From Planctomycetota bacterium (GTDB taxonomy: Bacteria > Planctomycetota > UBA1135 > JAKEFM01), in the NCBI GenBank assembly GCA_022616055.1, contig JAKEFM010000077.1:1-48509 (forward strand): DNA of 48,509 nucleotides. The letters run 5' to 3'. The first letter of the stretch is position 1; each line of letters begins with the position of its first letter. This document shows, piece after piece, positions 9,074 to 15,632 of this stretch. The notes beneath the pieces are model-generated. The model made no database searches. It was not told where the DNA came from and saw nothing but the letters and a program-made list of their open reading frames with translations. A program made the translations under genes and the position numbers.

Positions 9074-10312
9074 ATGCACCTATCGCGCCGCCTGCTTCCC
9101 GCCGCCGGTACGCTCGCGCTCCTCGCCGGCGGAGCGCGCTCCTCGGAAATCGAGGTCGAAGCGCCGCTCGTTCTCCCGTTCCCGGCCCCCGATCCGGACG
9201 CCTTCGGACAGGTCCGGCTCGAGAAGCACGGGGCCGAGCAGAAGTTCCGCGTCCGCGGAGAAAATCTCGCCACGCAGGGACCCCTGGCGCCCTTCGACGT
9301 CTGGCTCGAGAGCGGAGTCGGGACCGGGTCGTTCTTCCTCCTTGGGTCGATGATCCTCGAGTCCTCCGGCAACGGGCGCTGGGAGCTGGAGCTGGAGGCG
9401 GAAGGGGCCGCGCCCCCGGCGCTCGGAGTGGCCGACCTGGCCGACGTCGCCGGGCGGGCCGTCCAGGTCCGGGCCGCGGGGGGCTCCGAGGTCTACCTGA
9501 CGGGGATCGTCCCGAACCTCGGGGCCGGAGGGGGAGGCGGCGCCGCCGGACCGGTGAGCAAGGCTCAGGTGAGCCTGCAGCGCCCCGTCCCCGCGCCGGA
9601 CCCCGACGCGTTCGGGAAGGTCGAGCTCGAGAAGCAGGGGACCGAGCAGGAGTTCAAGGTCGACGGCCGCAACCTCCCGGTCGGTCCGGCCGACGGGTTC
9701 GGCGTCCTCGTCGAGGAAGGGGTCGGGACCGGGACGTTCCTCACCGTCGGCGCGATGGCGCTCAAGTCCACGACCCAGGGCCGCTGGGAGCTCGACCTCG
9801 AGAATCACGGCGCCGCTCCTCCCCAGCTCGGCGTCCCGGACCTCGCCGACCTCGCCGGGCGCAGGGTCGAGGTCCGCGGCGCCTCGGGGGACCTCCACCT
9901 CTGGGCCGTCCTTCCCGCGATCAGCACCTCGCCCGGCGCGGGGAGCGTCAGCGAGAAGGCGGGGCTCGCCCCTCCGACCGTCGCGCCGCCGAGCCCCGCC
10001 GCGAAGGGGACGGTCGCCGTGAAGCTCAAGGCCTCGCAGGGGACGTCCTGCTTCGATCTCAAGGTCCAGAAGGGGCTCGCCCCGAATCTGGCCTACGTCG
10101 TCTGGATCGAGGACGCTCCGGGGTCCGGGACGTTCGCCGCCGCCGGCGAGCTCCAGATGAGCGCGTCGGGCACCAAGGGGCGACTGCGCCGCGACACGAA
10201 GAAGGGGGACTCCCTCCCCCTCGGCGTGGGCTCCGTCCTCGCGCTCTCCGGTCGGGCGGTCGAGGTGCGGGACGGGGCCTCCGCCGTCCATCTGGTGGGG
10301 ACGATCCCGTAG
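9074..10312 (+). CDS. Secreted protein with three tandem repeats, function unknown
   Basis: Predicted exported protein of 412 residues. The ATG at 9074 has GGAGGG with 8-nt spacing and yields a signal peptide ending near ARSSE. After it come three copies of a domain of about 110-120 residues. Each has a charged start (LEKHGAEQKFRVRGENL, then LEKQGTEQEFKVDGRNL), a GVGTGSF or GSGTFAAAG turn, a GRWELELE-type strand in the first two, and the close LGVADLADVAGRAVQVR. The third copy is more diverged (KLKASQGTSCFDLKVQ, with LALSGRAVEVRDG). I do not recognise the repeat as a named family. The pattern of beta strands and Gly turns suggests a small beta sandwich exposed outside the cell. No catalytic motif is seen. 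Confidence 0.72.
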   Translation: MHLSRRLLPAAGTLALLAGGARSSEIEVEAPLVLPFPAPDPDAFGQVRLEKHGAEQKFRVRGENLATQGPLAPFDVWLESGVGTGSFFLLGSMILESSGNGRWELELEAEGAAPPALGVADLADVAGRAVQVRAAGGSEVYLTGIVPNLGAGGGGGAAGPVSKAQVSLQRPVPAPDPDAFGKVELEKQGTEQEFKVDGRNLPVGPADGFGVLVEEGVGTGTFLTVGAMALKSTTQGRWELDLENHGAAPPQLGVPDLADLAGRRVEVRGASGDLHLWAVLPAISTSPGAGSVSEKAGLAPPTVAPPSPAAKGTVAVKLKASQGTSCFDLKVQKGLAPNLAYVVWIEDAPGSGTFAAAGELQMSASGTKGRLRRDTKKGDSLPLGVGSVLALSGRAVEVRDGASAVHLVGTIP

Positions 10313-10341
10313 CGAGTCTCGACGGACCGGAGCCGGATGGC

Positions 10342-10368
10342 GAAGGGCCCTCTCCGCGAGGGCCCTTC
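10342..10368 (+). terminator. Strong intrinsic-type hairpin
   Basis: Perfect 11-bp stem GAAGGGCCCTC / GAGGGCCCTTC around the 5-nt loop TCCGC, 29 nt after the three-repeat gene. No T-run follows, as elsewhere in this G+C-rich sequence, but the stem and position make this one of the best terminators in the window. Confidence 0.65.
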
Positions 10369-10370
10369 CC

Positions 10371-10568
10371 TTCGGGACGCTCCGGCTCGACCCGACGACG
10401 TTCTTCCTCGTCACGGGCGACGCGCTCGACCCGCGGGGTCGGGCGAACCTCTCCTTCCCGGTGCCCTCGAACCCGAGTCTGGTCGGGGTCTCCGTCTACT
10501 GGCAGGCGGCGGTCGCGCCGCCCGCGCGCTTCACGAACCTCGAGATCACGACGGCGTCGGGCCTGTAG
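10371..10568 (+). pseudogene. Orphan C-terminal fragment of a secreted planctomycete-type protein
   Basis: Read in the frame of base 10371, the sequence gives about 65 residues ending at a TAG (10566-10568): TLRLDPTTFFLVTGDALDP, then FPVPSNPSLVGVSVYWQ and FTNLEITTASGL. This resembles the last part of the FG-GAP protein at 36867-38639 (LPVPPDPALIGAVVPFQWAL), the C-terminal domain shared by many secreted planctomycete proteins. There is no start codon or upstream domain, and the segment begins exactly after the terminator hairpin, so it looks like the remnant of a lost gene. It is in a different frame from the upstream three-repeat gene and is not its continuation. Confidence 0.6.
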
Positions 10569-10641
10569 GTCGGGAGGATCTCTACACGCGGCGCGGCGAG
10601 CTACACTCCCGCGCCAGGCTCTGGAGCCCCTCCTCCCGCGC

Positions 10642-11433
10642 GTGAGCATTCCCCTCCTCCAGGTCGACGCCTTCACGGAGACCCCGTTCGCGGGAAACCC
10701 GGCCGCGGTCTGCCTGCTCGACGCCGCCCGCCCCGAGCCCTGGATGCAGGCGGTCGCTCGGGAGATGAACCTCTCCGAGACCGCCTTCCTCCTCCCAGAG
10801 GCAGGGGCGTTCCGCCTGCGGTGGTTCACGCCGTCGGTCGAGGTCGCCCTCTGCGGACATGCGACGCTCGCGTCGGCGCATGTCCTGTGGGAGGAGCGCC
10901 TCGCCCCGCGGGACGCGCCGATCCCCTTCGAGACCGCGAGCGGGCGGCTGGAGGCGCGAAGGGAGGGCGCGGAGATCGTCCTCGACTTCCCCCTCCTCGC
11001 GCCGCGCGAGGGGACGGCTCCGGCATCGCTCGCTGCCGCCCTCGGTTGCGAGATCCGGAACGCCGCGTTCGCCGGGCAGGACCTCCTCGCCGAGGTTTCC
11101 TCCGAAGCGGTGCTCCGCGGCCTGCGTCCCGACATGGGCCGCCTCGCCGCGATCCCCGTCCGGGGGATCTCGGTGACGGCGCGGTCGGAATCCCCCGACT
11201 TCGACTATGTCTGCCGGTTCTTTGCCCCCGCCTCCGGGGTTCCCGAGGACCCGGTGACGGGGAGCGCGCAGTGCTCCCTCGGCCCCTACTGGGCGGGGCG
11301 CCTTGGAAGGAGCGAGCTACGGGCCTTCCAGGCGTCGTCGCGCGGGGGGACGATCCAGGTGCGGATCGAGGGGGACCGCGTCCACCTCGGCGGGCGCGCG
11401 GTCACCGTGCTCCGGGGCTCCCTCTCCGTGTAG
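10642..11433 (+). CDS. PhzF family isomerase-like protein
   Basis: Cytoplasmic protein of 263 residues in the PhzF/diaminopimelate epimerase fold, complete in length. The start is placed at GTG 10642 because the protein then opens with the family N-terminus IPLLQVDAFTETPFAGNPAAV. Family marks: the catalytic Glu in EMNLSETAFLL (about residue 45), GHATLASAHVL (the proton-shuttle loop) and DPVTGSAQCSLGPYWA near the C-terminus. PhzF itself isomerises DHHA in phenazine synthesis, but no other phz gene is present here, so a general isomerase or epimerase of unknown substrate is the fair call. It converges on the arsenate reductase gene with a 7-nt gap. Only a weak GGAG is seen upstream. Confidence 0.88.
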   Translation: MSIPLLQVDAFTETPFAGNPAAVCLLDAARPEPWMQAVAREMNLSETAFLLPEAGAFRLRWFTPSVEVALCGHATLASAHVLWEERLAPRDAPIPFETASGRLEARREGAEIVLDFPLLAPREGTAPASLAAALGCEIRNAAFAGQDLLAEVSSEAVLRGLRPDMGRLAAIPVRGISVTARSESPDFDYVCRFFAPASGVPEDPVTGSAQCSLGPYWAGRLGRSELRAFQASSRGGTIQVRIEGDRVHLGGRAVTVLRGSLSV

Positions 11434-11440
11434 CCGGGGG

Positions 11441-11845
11441 TCAGGGCCGGCCCCACCCCTTGTCGGCGATCAGGGCCCAGACGCGCTCCCGGATCTCCTC
11501 CCGGATGGGGCGAACCCTCTCGATCGGCAGCCCCTTGGGGTCGGGAAGGGGCCACTCGAGGCGGGGCACCTCGCGGGCGTCGACGCAGGCCTCGCCGCAC
11601 CCCATCGTGACGATCAGCTTGACGCCGGCGAGGACCTCGGCCTCCAGCCTTCGCGGCTTCACCCGGCCGAGCTCGATCCCCACCTCGCGCATCACGTCGA
11701 CGACGACGTGGTGGACGCGGGAGGCGGGATCGACGCCCGCGCAGATCGCCCGCGCGCGACGGGGGTCCGCGGCGGCATTGAAGAACGCGGCCGCGATCTG
11801 GGAACGGCCCGCATTGCGGACACAGGCGAAGAGGACCTTGTCCAA
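11441..11845 (-). CDS. arsC: Arsenate reductase, thioredoxin-coupled LMW-phosphatase type
   Basis: Reduces arsenate to arsenite with a Cys cascade, using the low-molecular-weight protein tyrosine phosphatase fold. With the TTG start at 11845 (GGAG 10 nt upstream) the protein is 134 residues, the normal family size; the longer frame to 11923 only adds an Arg-rich non-homologous stretch. The P-loop is C-X5-R-S: Cys8 to Arg14 in FACVRNAGRS. Resolving cysteines are Cys83 and Cys87 in VTMGCGEACVD, close to Cys82 and Cys89 of the staphylococcal enzyme, so thioredoxin coupling is expected. No arsR or arsenite pump gene is adjacent. The co-directional gene upstream is a polytopic membrane protein that may or may not be linked. 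A plain phosphatase is less likely because of the extra Cys pair. Confidence 0.82.
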   Translation of the reverse strand: MDKVLFACVRNAGRSQIAAAFFNAAADPRRARAICAGVDPASRVHHVVVDVMREVGIELGRVKPRRLEAEVLAGVKLIVTMGCGEACVDAREVPRLEWPLPDPKGLPIERVRPIREEIRERVWALIADKGWGRP

Positions 11846-11932
11846 AGGGGAGGGTCTCCGGGCGGGCGGGGTTCGCGCCCGCCGATCCGGGAATAGTTGG
11901 CGTCTCCCGGCCTCCCGGCGCAAGAGGCCCCT

Positions 11933-12547
11933 TCACGGCAGGAACGTCACCTGGGCGGCGAGGGCGGCGAAGAATCCCGCGTAGAGGCGCCCCTCGTATC
12001 GCTCGAACCGATGGAGGTCGACTCGCGCCGCCCCCTCGTAGGCGACGGCGACGAGGAGGGCGATCGCGACGACCGTGACGGCCGACACGAGGAGGGCGAG
12101 GGTGGCGACGGCCTTCCACCCGTGGGGGCCCGCCAGGACGAAGGCGGGGACGAGGGCGCCGCAGGGGGAGAAGGTGAGGAAGGTGACGAGGGAGACGAGG
12201 GCCCCCGTCCGTCCCGCCGCGTGGACGCGCTCGGAGTGCGGGTCCTTCCCCGCGAAGAGATCCCGGGCGACGAAGTAGAGGGCGCCGAGGACGAGGAGCG
12301 CGGCGGCGACCGGACGGAACGCGCTCCCGATCCGGTCGGCGGTCTCCGCGCCCACCTTCGCGCCGAGGAGGCCGAGGAGGGCGGTGGCGAGGACATGCCC
12401 CCCGGAAGCGAGGAAGGCGATCCCGAGCACGCGGCGCCGGCTCCACCGCTGGGCGCGCCCGAAGAGGACGAAGGGGAGCCAGTGGGTCGGGAGGAGGGCG
12501 TGGCCGAGGGCGACCAGGAGCGCGAGGAGATAGGTGACCGGACTCAT
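11933..12547 (-). CDS. Polytopic membrane protein, LysE/NicO/DsbD-like superfamily
   Basis: Inner-membrane protein of 204 residues with about six hydrophobic helices. Two motifs place it in the LysE-type superfamily that includes NicO/UreH nickel transporters and CcdA/DsbD electron carriers: GHALLPTHWLPF in helix 1 and LTFSPCGALVPAF near residue 127. A His in the ASGGHVLATALLG helix repeats the metal-ligand pattern of NicO proteins. ATG 12547 has GGAG 5 nt upstream. It precedes arsC on the same strand by 87 nt, so metal or oxyanion handling is possible, but the substrate is not determined by sequence. The gene diverges from the membrane-anchored coiled-coil protein at 12667. Confidence 0.65.
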   Translation of the reverse strand: MSPVTYLLALLVALGHALLPTHWLPFVLFGRAQRWSRRRVLGIAFLASGGHVLATALLGLLGAKVGAETADRIGSAFRPVAAALLVLGALYFVARDLFAGKDPHSERVHAAGRTGALVSLVTFLTFSPCGALVPAFVLAGPHGWKAVATLALLVSAVTVVAIALLVAVAYEGAARVDLHRFERYEGRLYAGFFAALAAQVTFLP

Positions 12548-12666
12548 CGGCGCTCCGGGCGGGAGGATAGCGACGGGGGGGATCCCGGGAGAACCGGGTG
12601 GCGCGGAGGGGGTCCGTGCGGTACCAAGGAGGTCGGGAGGGGTTTCACGCTCCCTCGGAGACCGCC

Positions 12667-13452
12667 ATGAAGATCCTGCTAGCCTCCTCGTTCGCCGGCG
12701 CGGTCGGAGCCGTCCTCGGCGGCGCCCTCGTCCTCGTGCTCGGCCCGCGCTCGACCCCCGCGCCCGTCGAGGGGGAGGCGTGGAAGGGGCTCGAGGCCCA
12801 GGCGGAGGAGGTGCGCTCCCTCCGGACGGCCCTCGGCGACCTCGCCAGCCGGCTCGAGGCGATCGAGATGGCCCCCGCTTCGCCCCGGGCGCCCGCGCCG
12901 ACGGCGTCCCCCGCTCCGGCGGAGCGGGTGGCCGTGCCGGCCCCCGTCGCAGCGGGCGACGACCTGCGCGCGGCCGTCACGGCCGTCCTCCAGGAGGAGC
13001 GCGAGGCGGAGCGGAAGAGGGACGAGATCCGCCGCTCCGAGCAGCGCTCGGAGCAGCTCGAGCGTCGTCTCAACCGGCTGTCGGAGTCGCTCGCCATGTC
13101 CCCGGACCAGAAGGAGGCGCTGCGGAGGATCTTCCTCGAGGACGAGGAGCGGCGCAGGGAGGTCGGGGACCGGGCGGCCCGGGGCGAGGTCGACTGGACC
13201 GATCCGACCGTCCGCGAGGAGATGAGGGGCTACGTCGAGTCGCGCCAGCAGAAGCTGCAGGGGATCCTCACCCCGGAGCAGTACCAGAAGTACGAGGAGA
13301 GCCCCGAGGGTCGCCTCTCCCGCGTCTTCGCGAACCCGGGCCCCGGAGGGGAAGGGCTGATGCGGCTCTTCGGGGATCGGGATCGCCGCCGCCAGCGGAG
13401 GTCGCAGGAGGAGGAAGGTTCGCAGCCGCCCGCCTCCGGAAACCCGCGCTAG
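12667..13452 (+). CDS. Membrane-anchored coiled-coil protein, Spy/CpxP-like
   Basis: Exported or anchored protein of 261 residues. The ATG at 12667 has GGAG 6 nt upstream. Residues 1-27 are a signal/anchor (LLASSFAGAVGAVLGGALVLV). Next comes a heptad-like stretch (WKGLEAQAEEVRSLRTALGDL, about 39-60), a Pro/Ala linker (70-100), and a long charged helix rich in Glu and Arg (105-145). Residues 150-215 resemble the LTXXQ fold of periplasmic stress chaperones: LAMSPDQKEALRRIFLEDE and then LQGILTPEQYQKYEE, the two half-motifs seen in Spy/CpxP proteins. Such proteins often sense or buffer envelope stress, frequently beside sigma factors or metal systems. The C-terminus is basic and disordered. Its exact role is unknown. 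Confidence 0.62.
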   Translation: MKILLASSFAGAVGAVLGGALVLVLGPRSTPAPVEGEAWKGLEAQAEEVRSLRTALGDLASRLEAIEMAPASPRAPAPTASPAPAERVAVPAPVAAGDDLRAAVTAVLQEEREAERKRDEIRRSEQRSEQLERRLNRLSESLAMSPDQKEALRRIFLEDEERRREVGDRAARGEVDWTDPTVREEMRGYVESRQQKLQGILTPEQYQKYEESPEGRLSRVFANPGPGGEGLMRLFGDRDRRRQRRSQEEEGSQPPASGNPR

Positions 13453-13464
13453 GGGGGTCCCGGC

Positions 13465-15057
13465 CTACCAGTCCGATCCCCACCCGGCCCCTCCCGCGTC
13501 GCGCGCGAGGGGCTCGGGGCGGGGAGGAGGGGGCGCGCTCGCCGGGGCGGGGGAGGGGGAAGGGGTGGGGGAGTGGGAAGGGCCGGGGGAGTGGGAGGCG
13601 GCGTGGGAGGAGGGAGGCGCGTGGGGGGCTCCGCCCCGTCGCCGCCCCCGCCTGCGCCGGCGCTTCGACCGCTTCCCGCCATGCGGGGGCGCAGCGGGGT
13701 GAAGCGGGCGGGGCTCCGGACTCTCCTCGACGATCGCGTCGATCGGGCGCTCGTCGCGGAATTCCTCGTCCGCCCCCGCGCCCCCTCGGCCGTGGACCCT
13801 GCCGCCTGACCCGTCGAACCTCGCCCGGCGCTCGGCCCACGACTCGTAGACGTGCCACGAGGACCCCTCGGCCGTGCAGTGGACGCGGAGCAGGGCGAGA
13901 GCCTCGTCGAAGTACTCCTGGCGCATGAACGCGTTCGGCCGGAAGCGGCGCCCCGGCCGCTGGAGGAACTTCTTCAGGGCGATGCACAGGCGGCGAGCGC
14001 GGCCCGCGTCGTTGCGGGAGAGTCGCAGCCGCAGGCAGACGGGGGCGAGGACGTCGTCGACCACCTGTCCCGGGTCCTGGGGCGGGGGTCCGGGCGAGCG
14101 CCTCCGGGCGGGGTCGGACTCGCGGCGGACGAGGTGGACGAAGACGGTGGCGACGAGGAGGGAGTTCGGCGGCTCCCCCGATTCGTGGACGACGCTGTCG
14201 AGCCCCTCGAGGTAGCGCCAGAACAGCTCGATGCGCTCCCTCCCCTCCGGGCTCGCCTCCTCGCCCGCGAGGAAGTCCTCGATCTCCGGAAGGACGACGC
14301 GGAGCGCCCCGATCTCCCGGAGCAGCCGGAAGGCGCCGAGCGAGGTCCCGCTCCGCATGAGCCGGTAGACCTCCTCGAGGACCCGGGGCGGGGCCCCGCG
14401 CGCGATGTCTCCGGCGAGGTCTCCCATCGCCTGGCGGATCGCGGGGTCGAGCTGGAAGCCGAGCCGCGAGGCGAACTTGATCGCCCGCAGGATCCGGACG
14501 GGGTCCTCGCGGAACCGGACCCACGGGTCCCCGATCGTGCGCAGCATCCCCTTCTCGAGGTCCTCCAGCCCCCCGACGAAGTCGATCACCTCCCCGCTCG
14601 TCGGGTCGAAGAAGAGGCCGTTGATCGTGAAGTCGCGCCGGCGGGCGTCCTCCGCGGCGTCGCCGAAGAGGTTGTCGTCCGTGATGAGGAGGTCGCTCCG
14701 CTCCTCCTCGAGGCCCTGGGGCCGGCGCCGGAAGGTCGCCGTCTCGACCACGCGGTCGCCGAAGACCACGTGGGCGAGCTTGAATCGACGCCCGATGATC
14801 CGGCAGTTGCGGAAGACGCGCTTGATCTGGCGCGGGCGCGCGCTGGTGGCGACGTCGAAGTCCTTCGGCGACCGGCCGAGGAGGAGGTCGCGGACGCAGC
14901 CGCCGACGAGGTACGCCTCGAAGCCGAAGCGCCCGAGGCGCTGGACGACCTTCAGGGCGTCCGGGTCGAGGCGGTCGGGGGTGAGCGCCTCGGCCCGGAC
15001 CCGGCGGGGCTGTTCGGTCTCCTCGGGCGGGGCGGGAGGGATGGGCGTCTCGGACAC
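13465..15057 (-). CDS. pcnB: Poly(A) polymerase / CCA-adding nucleotidyltransferase, PcnB-like
   Basis: Adds nucleotides to RNA 3' ends: poly(A) tails if PcnB, or CCA to tRNA; the two are hard to separate by eye. 530 residues from a GTG at 15057. The head domain is clear: AYLVGGCVRDLLLGRSPKDF, with metal-binding Asp66 and Asp68 (DFDVATSARP). RRDFTINGLFFDP is at 140-152 and the neck motif MLRTIGDPWVRFREDPVRIL follows. The IGRRFKLAHV segment is common in PcnB. The helical body ends near residue 400. The remainder is unusual: an Arg/Lys cluster (KRSKRRRRRGRRRGG) and then a Ser/Pro/His repeat tail, which may bind RNA. No Shine-Dalgarno precedes the start; a TACAAT box 15 nt upstream suggests a near-leaderless mRNA. 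Confidence 0.85.
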   Translation of the reverse strand: MSETPIPPAPPEETEQPRRVRAEALTPDRLDPDALKVVQRLGRFGFEAYLVGGCVRDLLLGRSPKDFDVATSARPRQIKRVFRNCRIIGRRFKLAHVVFGDRVVETATFRRRPQGLEEERSDLLITDDNLFGDAAEDARRRDFTINGLFFDPTSGEVIDFVGGLEDLEKGMLRTIGDPWVRFREDPVRILRAIKFASRLGFQLDPAIRQAMGDLAGDIARGAPPRVLEEVYRLMRSGTSLGAFRLLREIGALRVVLPEIEDFLAGEEASPEGRERIELFWRYLEGLDSVVHESGEPPNSLLVATVFVHLVRRESDPARRRSPGPPPQDPGQVVDDVLAPVCLRLRLSRNDAGRARRLCIALKKFLQRPGRRFRPNAFMRQEYFDEALALLRVHCTAEGSSWHVYESWAERRARFDGSGGRVHGRGGAGADEEFRDERPIDAIVEESPEPRPLHPAAPPHGGKRSKRRRRRGRRRGGAPHAPPSSHAASHSPGPSHSPTPSPSPAPASAPPPPRPEPLARDAGGAGWGSDW

Positions 15058-15071
15058 GGGGCGAAGGGGGA

Positions 15072-15077
15072 ATTGTA
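15072..15077 (-). promoter_or_regulatory. Candidate -10 box for pcnB
   Basis: On the minus strand this reads TACAAT, five of six matches to TATAAT, in an AT-rich island just upstream of the pcnB GTG. No good -35 is seen 16-18 nt further up. If real, transcription would start only about 8 nt before the start codon. Confidence 0.35.
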
Positions 15078-15183
15078 GTTACCCGGCCCCCGGCGTGGGA
15101 TCCCCGTTTGCAGGCCGGACGGCGGATTGTTCGATAGACTCCCCACGGCGTCACCTAAGGGACCTGCTCCCGTACCAAGCGAC

Positions 15184-15546
15184 GTGCTGGCAAGGCGCAT
15201 CCTCGGGCTTCTCGTCCTCTCCGGCCTCCTCGGGAGCCCGGCGGTCCCGGCCGCCCCTCCGTGCGAGCCGGACGCGGCGGGGTGCTGCTGTCCGGCGGGG
15301 GAGAGGGGTGGGCCCTCGCTGGAGCGGGCCTGCGACTGCGGTTGCGCGCTCGCCCCGGCTCCCGCCGCGCCGACCCCCCGGGAGCCGCGGAGGGACGTCG
15401 GTTCCAGCCAGGATGTCGCCGCGCCGCCCCTCTCCGAGCGGGCGGTCCAGATCCCGGAGCCGCGGGCCTTCCACGCCCCCACGCGAGGGGTGCCGGCGGC
15501 CGAGTCGCCCCCTCTCTTCCTCCTCCACCGCTCCCTCCTCCTCTAG
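15184..15546 (+). CDS. Small secreted Cys-rich protein heading the cus operon
   Basis: Predicted 120-residue exported protein; no named family recognised. GTG 15184 is preferred because it puts a signal peptide (LARRILGLLVLSGLLGSPAV) at the N-terminus. A TTG at 15127 would extend it, and neither has a strong Shine-Dalgarno. Right after the predicted cleavage site come seven cysteines in 28 residues: Cys27, the triplet Cys34-36, and a CDCGC cluster at 50-54. This clustering suits thiol binding of Cu(I) or Ag(I). The remaining 65 residues are Pro/Ala-rich and probably disordered, ending in a Leu-rich tail. It lies 86 nt upstream of cusB on the same strand. A metallochaperone or metal-buffering role is inferred from composition and context only. 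Confidence 0.6.
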   Translation: MLARRILGLLVLSGLLGSPAVPAAPPCEPDAAGCCCPAGERGGPSLERACDCGCALAPAPAAPTPREPRRDVGSSQDVAAPPLSERAVQIPEPRAFHAPTRGVPAAESPPLFLLHRSLLL

Positions 15547-15632
15547 GCGCGCGCCTCCACGCGTCGTGATCCGCCGGGGCGCCACCCGCGCGTCCCGGTC
15601 CGACCGAGGCTCCTCTCCGGAGGGCCCGCGCC

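Noticed and set aside
10642..11433. Phenazine or other natural-product cluster
   Set aside because: PhzF-like proteins are widespread alone, and no other biosynthetic gene lies near.
13465..13690. G/A-rich repeated tract as a CRISPR or satellite repeat
   Set aside because: Units are irregular and short, and the tract is explained by Ser/Pro/His/Ala codons of the PcnB-like tail. No CRISPR array or cas gene is seen anywhere in the window.
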